From NCBI GenBank assembly GCA_903813345.2, contig CAIIXF020000003.1:25127248-25191247 (forward strand): a stretch of 64,000 nt of DNA, given 5' to 3'. Numbering within the stretch: the stretch's first letter is position 1; each line of letters begins with the position of its first letter. The position numbers were made by a program, and so were the translations under genes. The notes under the pieces are model-generated. The model ran no database searches. It worked only from the letters and a program-made list of their open reading frames with translations, and was not told the DNA's origin. Of the stretch, positions 35,218 through 47,600 are shown piece after piece. Origin of the DNA: Owenia fusiformis (lineage: Eukaryota; Annelida; Polychaeta; Sabellida; Oweniidae).

Positions 35218-36064
35218 GGATAACAGTGACTGTCTCTAAGGCAAAACGGGGCAGCAGTGACTTCCTCTAAGGCAAAACGGGGCAACAGTGACTGTCTCTG
35301 AGGCAAAACGGGACAACATTGACATTCTCTGAGGCAAAACGGGACAACAATGACACCTTTCTGAGACAAAATGGGACAACATTGACTTTCTCTGAGACAA
35401 AGTGGGACAACATTGACTTTCTCTGAGACAAAATGGGACAACAATGACTTTCTCTGAGACAAAACAGGACAACATTGACTTTCTCTGAGGCAAAACGGGA
35501 CAACATTGACTATGAGGCAAAACGGGATAACATTAACTTTCTCTGAGACAAAACAGGACAACATTGACTTTCTCTGAGGCAAAACGGGACAAGGCAAAAC
35601 GGGACAACATTGACTTTCTCTGAGGCAAAACAGGACAACATTTACTTTCTCTGAGGCAAAACGGGACAACATTGACTTTCTCTGAGACAAAATGGGACAA
35701 CATTGACTTTCTCTGAGACAAAACAGGACAACATTAACTTTCTCTGAGGCAAAACGGGACAACAATGACACCTTTCTGAGACAAAATGGGACATCAATGA
35801 CTTTCTCTGAGCCAAAATGGGACAAAATTGACTTTCTCTGAGACAAAATGGGACAACAATGACTTTCTCTGAGACAAAATGGGACAACATTGACTTTCTC
35901 TGAGACAAAATGGGACAACATTGACTTTCTCTGAGACAAAACGGGACAACAGTGACTTTCTCTGAGACAAAATGGGACAATATTGACTTTCTCTGAGACA
36001 AAATGGGACAACATTGACTTTCTCTGAGACAAAATGGGACAACAATGACTTTCTCTGAGGCAAA
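35218..36064. repeat. 31-bp minisatellite, about 27 copies
   Basis: The unit GGGACAACATTGACTTTCTC followed by TGAGACAAAAT recurs every 31 bp, with A/G variants (GAGACAAAATGGG versus GAGGCAAAACGGG) in blocks that suggest higher-order expansion, and a few truncated copies (near 35510 and 35590). Since 31 is not a multiple of 3, the minus strand cycles through all three frames and stays open, producing a 281-codon frame and several shadows. These are not expected to be proteins. Confidence 0.95.
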
Positions 36065-36159
36065 ACTCTGAAAAAATAATAACTTTTTAACTTCTCAAAT
36101 GCAGAATGATGCTAAGATCATGCTATTGAGTAGACTCGATTTTGCTTTTAATTATCCTG

Positions 36160-36420
36160 CCGAACGTGGCGGCCATTTATTTTCGTAAAAATGTAACCTT
36201 TGATAACTCAAATACTAGTCGACGGATTTAATTAAAATGTTGTGTGCTGATGCCTAGGGACAAAGGAGCTTTACTTTTATTAGAGATGTCCAAGCCAATA
36301 GCCGCTGAATTTCAAAATGACCGCTATTATCTTTAAAAAACGTAATCTTTGATAACTCAAGTAGTACCAGTGGATGGATGTGATTCAAATTTTGATGATG
36401 CCAAGGGATAATTTTTTAAT
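36160..36420. repeat. Partial copy of the TCCGTCCG / GATAACTCAAATAC element
   Basis: GGCGGCCATTTATTTTCGTAAAAATG, GATAACTCAAATACTAG, GACGGATTTAATT and TGATGCCTAGGGACAAAGGAG match the internal unit at 28876-29680. Termini were not found. Confidence 0.7.
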
Positions 36421-37499
36421 TTGAAACTGTTAGGGCTTGAGATCATTTTATATTAGCAGAAATAATATTCCATTCTGTTATATATGTAAATACACAGGGT
36501 CTAGGCAGATGGTCTTCAATGCGTCCAGAGCATCGTTGAAAGATTTGCTAAACATAAGCAGGGTGTGATTTCCAGAAACTTTGTACATGAGATAATCTGA
36601 GGGTTGGTGTCGGCGTCTCCTTTCAACATTTATAGTAGTTAATCGATATCTTGGATTTTTAGAACAACTTCAGTAAACATTGTTTTTCAAATGTATCGGT
36701 AGCCTATACGCCATATTCTTAGTGTGGTAAATTAAATGTTTCAAGGATGGGGCGTTCTTGAGTGGTCATGAGACAAATACAGGGCGGTTTGGGAATATCT
36801 AGAGCACAGCCGACGTAGTATTTCAATCTTATGTTGACATAAATTGTATAAAACGAACCAAATATACCTCCTGTGAACAATCAGAATATTTTTTATGAAT
36901 TGAAACGAATTTAAAAATAAACTAAGAGTTTTAAAATGTGCGTGACATTTAAATGTTTTATATTAGGCGTTCCATCAAACACGCACGCTCCTTTTCAGTC
37001 TGTCCTTGATGTTTACCCGGATGTTTTTCTTGGAATCTGTGGCATCTTTAGAGAAAATGGTGTTGATGAGCCTGTGTGGCTCTGGACGTTTCCCCTGACC
37101 TGTTTATTATTATTAGATTTATTTTCCCTCCATTGATAATAAAATAATAATATAATAATTATTGTGATCTGTGTATCCTAGTTTGATTTTATTTTTCTTC
37201 ATATTCCCAGTCCCGGGTTTAAAAGAAATCCAGAGTGGTTACCTAGAGAACGAAAGTGAACAGTTTGTATTTTCGTTTTGGAACTCAATGTCTTGGAGAA
37301 TGACTTGACAAAAAGTGACTGCTAGGCCAAGAGAAAGATTTGATTTGTTTCTGGCATGGTCACGGGCATTTGTAGCGATGATTTTAAAGAAAAAATTGAC
37401 CAACTTGACCTCTGTTGAAAAGGGTCAATAATTCAGCTTTCAATTTGATTTTGGTTTTGATTTGAGGTAGACTGCCAATGGCACTGGTACCCACGTAGT

Positions 37500-37910
37500 T
37501 ACGCTGACGAGACGTCAGCGTAACAAGATGGAAGAACTTCCGGGCTTCGTTTTCGGTAAAATATTTTTATTTCTCGATTCTACACCACTTATAAGTCAAG
37601 TTGTGGACAATAATTTGGCTCAAAGTTAAGGAATATATAAATGATGAGAATTATTTAATAAGAGATAAGATAAGAGATGAAGATAGTCTAGTTTGAGAAT
37701 ATGCAGGCGGTTCTATGTTTAGGATTATTAACGAAGACGCAATTCACATATTTAGTCCCTCGCTTTTGTTACGTTGACGATCTTCATACATATTGCCAAT
37801 GTAACAACATGATATGTGAATGATAGAGAATCTAATGCCATTGAAAAACGTATTGATTTAAACATTAAAACCCCAGTCTTTCCATTAAATTCCCTTTCAG
37901 GTAGGAAAAG
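37500..37910 (+). other. Possible first exon and promoter of an unidentified gene
   Basis: ATG at 37528 begins MEELPGFVF, cut by a GTAAAA donor after 37555. Upstream are GACGTCAGC (CRE-like) and ACTTCCGGG (ETS-like) sites. A pyrimidine-rich acceptor (TTCCCTTTCAG) at 37900 is in a compatible phase, but the frame stops after 10 more codons; the alternative frame there stays open to 38122. No product can be named. Confidence 0.25.
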
Positions 37911-38991
37911 TTGGTATCTGGAGCTTCTTTAACATGCCTTTCCTAGGTGTGGTCAAGCAAACTAGCTACACTTTTCTTTGTTGTTCTACAAAACGTTCAC
38001 TTACAGATCAAGTGCATCTTTTGGCTGGAAACAAAAGATCAATATTACAGACTTTACACTGTAACCACACCATCTTGAAAACCAACACGACCGTTACCGT
38101 ATCATTTCCACACTTCCAGTAACCTTCCCTTAAGCGTTGGAAGATATCGTTGATATGTGGCATCCACGCACGGCATACATGATCATACTCCAGAGTGTAC
38201 ATGCCATATAAGCCTGGTTTTGTTCTAATATCAAAACAATATGTTAAATATCATTAAAGTGGTTTATTCGATGAAAACTAGAAAGTTTGAAATCGGCAAT
38301 ATTCGTCCGCCATCTTGAATGCGAAGGTGACGGCAGTTACCTTGATATCGACCAGTGATCTGCATCGCAAGCCAATAGAAAGGATTTGCGGTGAATCGAC
38401 TCAAGAAGTGTTTGTCAGAAATCTGTTTTTATAAACAACTTTTTTAAAGTGTCTTCTTTCAAAGAAACCATTTATGGATAAAAGAGTGACGGAAGATCTA
38501 GTTACAATATAGGCTATAAATAATCAAAAGTGGGGACTAGTGTTCGGAGTTAATACATGTTAATACCTTGTCTAAAATGTAACATCAAATGCGTTTTAAA
38601 CATAATTTTTTATAAGTAGCAGTGGTGATATGAAAAAGACGACATATACAATCAGTGACAATATGTTTGAGAGGAAAGTACATTTGGCAATACTTGAGAC
38701 CTGAGACCATTTTATGTTAGCTCATCTTGAGACTATTGACCTGACGTTTTTGAACATAAAATAACAATTACGTATTCATTCAATGTTGACACTACGATGT
38801 CATTTTATTCTGTGTTGACAGTACCAGTCAATACCATAAAAATCGTGGTTAGAATCTAAATCAAATAGGCTAGTAAGTAATACGTGTATGCTAGCAGATA
38901 GCTTTGTTAGGATGTAAAACAAATGGGCTAGACGTAGAAAAAACGAGTTCTTTGAAATCAAGGAATACAGCTTTGAATTGATTATAACAAA

Positions 38992-39768
38992 ATGTTGCAA
39001 CTGCAATTTCGTAAACTCAAGGAGATGATGGGAAAACTTTGTAACCCTGTAGGATCAGAAGGAGGACATTTCTTCACACCGTTATTTTCACTTCTTGCAT
39101 TTACGGGATTTTTGCTGATATGTTTAGTGAATATATGCATTTTGTGCTGCTATTCTGGAATAGTGTTTATGACGATCGGATTTATCGGAGGAATGATGAT
39201 TTGTATCCTAAGAAGAAGAGCGTTAAAACGCCCAACACTTAAAAACTTGAAAAATATTTCAATGCCTGAAGAATATTCAATAAGTAAGCCTGAGACAATA
39301 TCTACAGGAAATGCGAAAAATAAAGATGCAGTTTATACAGTAAATGCGACAAATAAAGATGCAGACCATACAGTAAATGTGCGAAGTAAAACTGAAACAT
39401 TATCTAAAACAAATGAACCGAGGGAAGCTGGGACATTATCTGAAACAAATGCGCTAAGTACAGCTGAGACACTATTCGTTAAGTCGCACAATGTGAATGT
39501 ACTAACTTATAATATGGTTGAACCTACAGAAATAGTTGTGTCAAGGGGACAATTTGTTGAACCAGCTAAACGCATGGTTGTACCAAATGAACAAGTGATG
39601 GCGCCAACTTTAGAGAGGATTACGCAGGGTGAACGAATTGTTGTACCAAAAGAACATTTGGTCGAATCAACTGAAGGAAAGGTTTTACAAAATGAACACG
39701 TGGTTGTGACTATAGAAATTATGGGAAATGAAAGTGTCTTCGAAAATGTCAAGAATTGCTCCCATTGA
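38992..39768 (+). CDS. Orphan membrane protein with two adjacent helices and a repetitive tail
   Basis: A 258-codon single-exon frame. Residues about 28-72 are continuously hydrophobic (FSLLAFTGFLLICLVNICIL, then GIVFMTIGFIGGMMICIL), enough for two membrane helices in a hairpin, followed by a basic stop (RRRALKR). The hydrophilic tail has diverged repeats: an 11-12 residue unit (NKDAVYTVNAT, NKDADHTVNVR, TETLSKTN, AGTLSETN) and then a 13-14 residue unit (VEPTEIVVSRGQF, VEPAKRMVVPNEQ and relatives). The start could be Met1 or Met12/13 in AAGGAGATGATGG. The DNA of the repeats is still similar, so expansion is recent. The function is unknown and I recognise no homologue. Conceivably a lineage-specific gene; a chance open frame is less likely at this length and composition in AT-rich DNA. 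Confidence 0.55.
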   Translation: MLQLQFRKLKEMMGKLCNPVGSEGGHFFTPLFSLLAFTGFLLICLVNICILCCYSGIVFMTIGFIGGMMICILRRRALKRPTLKNLKNISMPEEYSISKPETISTGNAKNKDAVYTVNATNKDADHTVNVRSKTETLSKTNEPREAGTLSETNALSTAETLFVKSHNVNVLTYNMVEPTEIVVSRGQFVEPAKRMVVPNEQVMAPTLERITQGERIVVPKEHLVESTEGKVLQNEHVVVTIEIMGNESVFENVKNCSH

Positions 39769-39769
39769 T

Positions 39770-42680
39770 CATTTTGTCTTGAGAAGTGAAAGCGGCGATT
39801 TTAACAAATTGACCCTTTTCTGAATTAACTAGGAACCTCAATGGATTCTCGCTTGTGATTTTAGAGGATTGCAAAGTGAATCACGTGGCACTTACATTTT
39901 TTCAGTTTGATGAAATACTTTCTCATGTATCTATTGTAAAACTAAAAACAGGATTATTTACACAGTAATATTCTTATGTTCAGTTATTCAAAGATTTCGT
40001 CGAGTTCTTAAAATTAAATTTAAAAAAGTGGTTATAGTTGGTGGCGGTTTTTGAATTTGACTTTCTCAACATTAAGCGCGTGTCGTAGAGTCCAGTTTAC
40101 TTACTCAAAAGTGTTACTAGCGACTTTTCCAAAACCTTTTTTCAATTTTTACAGAAATCTATACAAAGTGAAACGACCTGGTTTGCGGAAATGTATTTTT
40201 CTAATTTGACAAGCACGAGCGTGTTGCAGCTAAGGATCGATAGAGAGTAAAAAGTTGAATATAACATTTTCAAAGGGAATACAAATGTTTCTCTTTTATT
40301 TTCTAAAAACTAAATTTTGTAAAAACGAATTAAGATATCTGTCCAAATATGGAAGTTATTTTTAAAGTAGGCAAGTGTTCCTGCCATGCCTCTTAATAAA
40401 ATATGATACAGTACTTTACAATGGTCCCCATGCTATTAAAATATCCAATATATATTTTGCTAATTGGAAGACACATACGACATAACCTTGAAAGTATTTA
40501 ACCTTGAGGAGTTCACGAGCGGGGGTCTGGAAAAACTATATATTTGGACCACACATGATTGCCGTATCTTGTTATGAAGGCCGAAGTTCGCTGCATGGTT
40601 ACCAATAAAGGCAACGAAATTAAAGCTCAAAATATCTATCCTCAAATTTTAACCTGATCTCTTAAAGAGATCCAGTCGTACAGATTTCTCTTCTGGACAA
40701 TCAGTAGCTGTGAGTAATGTCCCAATATAATCTCATAATACATCATATATACCTTAGATATATCTTGAGACCAAATCATAAGCACAGTACATAATGAGGA
40801 AATCAACAGAACAACCAACTGTCAGAATTGAACGCAATAAGTCTTAAACTTTATACAATGTTTTTTGGGAATTATCTATATTTTATCCCCTTAGAAGTAA
40901 TAGATACAACTTCTCCGAGCCAAAACAATCTGTTGAAAGAAAAAAGCCCATCAGACTGGAGCAAATTTGAGCGGGCTTTTTAAATTTTATTTCGAATTTC
41001 TCCTGATGAAAGTGGAAATTCATGGCTAGAAGGATCATCAAGTTGATACCGTTAACGAATTAATTCAAGCCCCAGCATTGGTTAGTTGATAAACAAACTT
41101 GTTTTACATCAAATAACACGAAAAAATCAGGGGTTGCTCTAATTGTGTTTTTAGGAGACTCGATCTCTTTAAGAAGTAAAACGAATGCGAAGGGTATAGT
41201 TAAATGTAAGGCTCGACCTATTTCTTTCAACATAAATCGTGAATTAACTATTAAATATGTATTTGGGCCACTGTCAAGTATCATACATCCTTGTAAGGTA
41301 CGAAGAGACGGCTGTTATCGTACCTCATTTTTAAACAACAAACAATTCTGAGCATATTTGCAATAGCACATTCAACGTTTTAGCGGGAGTTCACAATTGA
41401 CATAACATTATCCCGGGCATCCTCCTCCTTTTTCTTCAAAGCCTCTATCAATTCTTCGACATAGACTGTTTACAAACTAGGTTTGATATGACACTTTGAG
41501 GAAAAGTATGCGACAAGTAAATATGTTTTCGAAAGTTACTCTGAACTAGTATACAGTCTGTGTTTGCCTTCGAACCCTGTCAGCAACCGGAGTGTGGACT
41601 AAATACTAAGCATGTTAAACAAACTATGGGCCACTTTTTACATTAAAAATAATTGAAAATCGAGATATAGTGACCTTTGGTTATAGCCCCAAAATTAAAA
41701 GATAATGACCAGTAATACTAGTTTGTTAACTAAATTGACCTATTTGTGTGAGGAGAAGCAGAGTTTGGGCACTAAAATCTTTCTCGGGCCTCAATTTTTA
41801 AAGCATCCATAATGCGTTCTATGGTTATGTACATGACAGATGTATCCCACACCTACTGAGGTGCACGGTACAGTCTGCCTGCTCAGATTCAATAATTTGA
41901 CTTTTTGAGTACTCATTTTAAAGCTTTTAATATGAAAATTCTCAATACCAGCCTTAAAATAGTGAAAACCCTCTTAAAAATGGTGAAAATGTTCATATCT
42001 AAAGTTTTATGAGTTAATTATCTTGAAGACATTCATCTTAAATGTTATTGAGCGCGGCCCGAATGGATACAAATGAATGTCCCGGAACTCGGTTATGCAA
42101 GGATGGGTAAAGAAAATGAGAAATATCCATAGGTTTTGGGTCGATATAAAGATGGCAGCAGCTATATACCTCATCCTATTTGTCCTATAAATCCTTACCC
42201 TATAAATAATCAAGTTTTATTGGCCACCCCCTCTCTGAATAAAAATAATTTATCGTAACGTATGAAAATATCAACCCTGCTACCTTGATACACCATGACC
42301 TATCGCGGAATGTTACGTACATATACCTGAAATTCCAGTAGGCATGGGATACATGAGGGTTATTATGTTATGGGAGGTTTTGGATATGGGCTTTACCTCA
42401 CGGAAATATAAATATCTTGGAGGGTTCGAGGCAAGATATCATATATCCCCCTGTTATGTACATGAAACCTCACTTTTCAAAGTATAAATAATTATTCTGT
42501 TCAGTACAAAAAATATATTTCACTTTTCATGATTTTACAGGCCTTCCATCCTGATACTCATCCCATCTTTCTGTTTCTCAACTAGAAATACGTTTCTAGA
42601 AAGGGACGTTGAATAATGCCAATGCTTTCTCACGCAGACTCAGCCCTCTAGTCACATCCGTTACCCCCCCCCCCCCACCC
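39770..42680. other. Intergenic DNA; no gene identified
   Basis: AATAAA at about 40396 could serve the upstream orphan gene. Overlapping short open frames near 41060-41350 lack domains and splice support. The segment at about 42128-42163 (CATAGGTTTTGGGTCGATATAAAGATGGC...) is shared with MsrA intron 2. Confidence 0.45.
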
Positions 42681-43279
42681 CATCACACCAAACTATTTCT
42701 CAACCGTTCCTTCCAGTCTTATAATAAGCCGTTAAACGGGCTAAATCTGGCTGTGGGCGAAAAATATGCCTAAAATGATTAGCTACTTCGTTCATAAACA
42801 GTCTTCAATACGTCCATCTCATTCGCAGTTCGTTCAGGTCGCACCACGTCGGTGTGCAGACTTACTGCAATTGATATTCTATTGCAAAACGTCATATAAC
42901 ACGTCTCTAGTAGGCTCGAAGTATGGCAATCACGTTCCTAGTCTAGAAGGTCATGTCGTTTGAAGTACGTTGTCACACGATCTGATTACTGAACGGTATG
43001 GTCGCCATCGAATTTTGAAATGATTCAAGCAGTCTTTAATACGTTCTCAGAAGGTTCAACTCTTTGTAAAAACGTCTCTAGTAGGATTGAAGTACGACAG
43101 TTCCGTTCGTAGTACGCCCAGCTCGAAACAGCAGAACGAGACGACCAAGAGCAAATTTTAAGCATGTATGTTCATGAAGTTTGTAAATAGACCCCATACG
43201 GTTCTTAGCACGTCCAATCCGTTCGTAAACAGTTTAGCCCGTTTACGAGAACGTAGTGAGAACTAGTTTGGTGTGATAG
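42681..43279. mobile_element. Foldback element with CACACCAAACTA termini
   Basis: ATCACACCAAACTATTTCTC at the left pairs with GAGAACTAGTTTGGTGTGAT at the right, and GTTAAACGGGCTAAA with TTTAGCCCGTTTAC just inside. Internally ACGTCTCTAGTAGG-TGAAGTA occurs twice about 185 bp apart (about 42900 and 43073). No transposase seen. Confidence 0.75.
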
Positions 43280-43299
43280 TAGGGTTAGTCACACTAAAC

Positions 43300-44640
43300 T
43301 ATAAGTTTTCATTACGATCTTGAACTTTGAAGTCAAACAGGCTATTTAAATGGACGTAGTTGGAACTTTTATGATCTGTTCACCAACGTTCATGACGCCT
43401 TTTCTGACGAACCCACGTGACAATGTTAGTCCGACATATCTTTCCGGACATGGATGTATGGTGTTCTGACGGCAAGGAGTTCTCAATAGAACTTCGAGCT
43501 TCTAATAATGTTAAAAGCCTCAGTCCTCCACAATCATGTACAAAGCTACGCCAAAGCAGTCATTCTTACCATCAGACTATATCTTTAACTGCATAACGGA
43601 AATGTATGCGAACGGATGGACAGGAAGTTGCTCCAGAACTTTGAGCTTGTTTGGAACTTTTTGGCGTCCATTCCGTTGTACCTCGTTCACCCTGTTCCCA
43701 AACTTAAGGCCATTTCGGCAAAAATGCAAATACGTTCAAAATAAAAAGGAAGGATGTGGCAACATAAACTCAACCGCCAGCACACCACCGTGTTTAACAA
43801 AGTAACTTATAATTATATTCCCCTATCTCTGATTTTAGCAGGAATTCCTACTTGACATCTTACTGTTACGCCCTATATTGCTATTTACTATTTAACATAT
43901 TTATATATCATTTTAGAATGTACACATGTATCATGGGATGGGATATCAAAAAATCAACTGAACATAATGTGTGAAATTGTTTACTATATTCAATCTATTT
44001 TCCAAAATCACATCACTGTCTACAAATAGTATAAAACAGACATTTTCAATTTATATCAGTATTGTAAGTTTCAATTTAAAGAATTGCAAGAAATGCTATC
44101 CAGAATTTAAACGATTTAAAACATATTTAACATTCACAGTAACTCCATCTTTTGTGGTCATTTGACACTAGACCTGAATTATGATCTTATAAAATATATA
44201 AAAAATATTTTGTGATGTTTCAACACAATTAATTCATGATGGTGAAGTTTTGAATGTCAACTACATGTACTACCATGTTTTTTATTTTGCCAGCGTCAAA
44301 AAGTTATTGTAGTTAGAAATAAATGGAAAATTATGCAAAATGATAACATGAATCCACACAAAACAGTGTAATACAGTTAGGCTACCATATAATTTAAGAC
44401 TAGATTTTCTAATACTTAATGACACTGCCTAAAAAGGGTGCTATAAGTGATAAATTTCTAAATTTTATATATGTTGTAAAATATCCATTATCCTTTGAAT
44501 TGTTGATGGAAACCCTCCTCATCTTTAGTCCAATCATGGGCTCTCAAAAGACTCCCAAAAATCCGCATATCTGTTATATTTTCCATCCTAGAGTGACACT
44601 GGGTGACGCACAACGTTATTAACAGAACTGATATTAACAC
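43300..44640. other. Intergenic / HSBP1 3' flank; nothing firm
   Basis: The open frame at 43536-43805 has no domain. The minus-strand AATAAA complement at about 44280-44286 could be the HSBP1 poly(A) signal. Confidence 0.4.
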
Positions 44641-44695
44641 TCTAAAAGTCAACGTTCCAAATTGTCAATCTCTAATACAGTGAGTATCATTGTGG

Positions 44696-47600
44696 TTACT
44701 TCTCTCCCTCCTCTACTCCTGCTTGGGTCATCAGATCAGCAATGTTCTTCTCTAGATCATCTATCCTATGTCCCATATCATCTAGTAGCACAGTTAAGGT
44801 TAAATTTAATCTGGTTTGAGTATACTGTTGCGACATTGCAATAAGAAAATGTTATAAATGCTACACGTAACATAGATGTATATCTTATTAAAGCCAATCA
44901 ATTCCCATGTTATGGTATAATGTATATGACAACATTAGATGTGGTTTGTTTTTGTTATCTAGTAGGTTTTCAGGAATAACATGCAGTTTTCCCATTGCAT
45001 GACCAACCCTGTACATATGTGTACAATGTACATATACTGAATAATGAAAAACCAATGCATAATGGCATGTAGAATTAGATCAAGTAAAATATATTGACAG
45101 TTCGGTTTACAGGGTGGAGCCCTGAGTTGTTTCAATACTGGAGAGATTAAAATGGGCCCGGGTGAAAAAATTTTGAATTGTCCATTTTGTTTTTGTGTAT
45201 GTGACAGGGTTGTTAATTGAATTATTGACAGTTTATTACTTTTGATATAAAAGTTTGACTTCTGCCAGTAAATAATTAATATTCTCCTGACATAACTGTC
45301 ACAAACTTCATGTACTAGGCCTAAATACACATGAGATATGGTCTCAGCACTGGACAAACAACGGTTTTAAATAAATGATGCACAATACAAATATGTACGT
45401 GTGGGAAAGTACCAAACGGTGAACCCCCTCCCCTGGCCAAAAATTCTTTCAATATCATGCAGTTTTTCACCATGCTGAGCTCCTTAAGTGATTTGGCCAT
45501 TTTGGGGTAAAGGTTGTCAAAAATGAAGCCCCGTGGATTTTTTTAAAAAGCTGGCTACGGGCCTGTGTGACACTAATCTTTTTATTAGATCCATGTAATG
45601 AATACAAATTGTTGCTATTAATTTATAAATAAATAAATAAATACATTTCTGTTTATTTAATTAACAACAATCCGGTAACACTCAAAATATTCCAATAAAT
45701 TATTAATCAATAGACTATTATTCTCACTAATAGTATAGCACGAAAATTGCACTCAAATATCATGTGATTTTAGCCAGTTAGACATTCAAGTCTGAATTTA
45801 AGAAGCTTATATATTTACTGATCAGATTATCTACTTTAAGGCTGCTGAACACAATGGGCTTAATGTGGATTAATAATAATTTAAGATTGATCAAATAAAT
45901 GCAATAGTTCATTGTAATTACTAGTATATTGAATATAATATGATTGTACTAAGAAATCAGTTAGCTTTGGGTTTTAAAATTCAACTATTGAATTTGAGAT
46001 TTGAAAATAATTTGTAACTTGAATTTTTCCGATTTTTAAAAATTAAAAAATATAAAGGTGGTAGAATTGACTCTTCATCAAATCTCAAAAGACTTAACCT
46101 TTAACAAATATTTTATAACAAATAGATTTAATCACTAAAATTGATTTTTAAAAGGATATTTCTGTTGATAATCTGGTCTGACATGTTCTGGAATTTGTCT
46201 TGCATCTGCGTCAGCAGGTTCTGTACCTGAAAGTGAAATAAAAGTTTCAAATGTAATTACAATACAAACATACAGTAGAGAAGGTTGAGATAATGGAGAA
46301 TAATCATTTCATGGATGGTTATACTGTATTTGTCTTTCATTTAGCGCTACTTAATTTGGTGATTTTGGATATCAGACATATTGGTGTCTATTTATGCACA
46401 ATTCAAAAGTTTGCTTGAGATCCCACCACGCGGGCATGGATGGGGAATTTGAAAAAAATTGGGCCCGTCTAATTCCTTACCCTGGGGCCGAATAAATGTG
46501 TCAATTTCCCTACCCTTGGAGCAATAAATCTGGTCAAATATTTGCGACCTCCAGGTCCTTCCACCATTCAAAATCTATTTTTAAACATCAGATATCCTTG
46601 TTAGCAGGCTAGAGCTCATGAATGTTGAGGGATACACGTGCAGTACTTTGTTTATGTCAATATTTTAATAGATACACCATATATGGTCATAAGATTCTTC
46701 GGGATTCTTCCCAGGGATTTTGGCAACTATTTAATTTTTTGATTCGCCAAATCAAACCGCTCACAAAATTAAAGACAAATATAGTATACTATGTCCAGGG
46801 ATAGAATTCGATGTTTCTTCAATCACGATCATTATTCTCTACATTTTTCCAAAATGAGTGACAAAAATTGTTAATCAAAATGTGTGTGTTAAACAACAGG
46901 CTGGTGCTATAAAAATGGGTCAAATGTGAGTGTTCATGTAAAATAGTAATGACTTTTTAAATATGCTTGGTACTAATCACAAATACTAAAATTCTGTGAT
47001 TCCAGGTCGCCGCAGAAAAACCACATTTTTATGGAATTTGATTTTTTTCACGGAATTTCAACATGGGCATTCAATATTGAAAGCCCATGATTTCACGGAA
47101 ACTTGATTTTTTTCAGTCAACTACCTCATCAGTTTCAGATTTTATGATTATGTAACAGCTTACTGTTTCCAGCTGAAGGCTGTTATAACAGAATCAGACA
47201 AAGCTTTTGAAATAAGCATACAGCCCCTATTTCAATGTGGTTCTCTGCCTAAACTTGTAAATCTATATTACTTCTTCCGAAAGCTATAATTTGATATAAT
47301 AGCTTTCCCACTGCGTACTGTACAGCTGTATAAAAGTGACTTTTAAAACACAAAGTAATGTGATAAGCGGCTTACTTTTGGTCTTTAACTGAGTCCTACA
47401 TTAGTGGCATCCATCTGTGAAAGTATTGGAGCACTGGAGTACTTCTTTGTCATTATAGACTTGTTATTGTTTGTTTAGTGAATGTTCTTCCTTTCCGATT
47501 CCAATATGGCAGTTTTTGCTAATTTACGTAAATCTCCAGAGGTTTCCCAAATGACCTAACTACCAGAAATGCCTTCATACTTGGTATTGGGAAGAAAAAA

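Noticed and set aside
35187-36063. Long minus-strand open frames (281 codons and several overlapping)
   Set aside because: They are translations of a 31-bp tandem repeat that lacks stops; all frames give the same cycling peptide.
40930-40985. Terminator-like hairpin (AAAAAGCCC ... GGGCTTTTT)
   Set aside because: Bacterial-type terminators have no role here, and nothing else marks the DNA as transferred.
43536-43805. 89-codon plus-strand frame
   Set aside because: No domain, no splice partners, next to repeat DNA.
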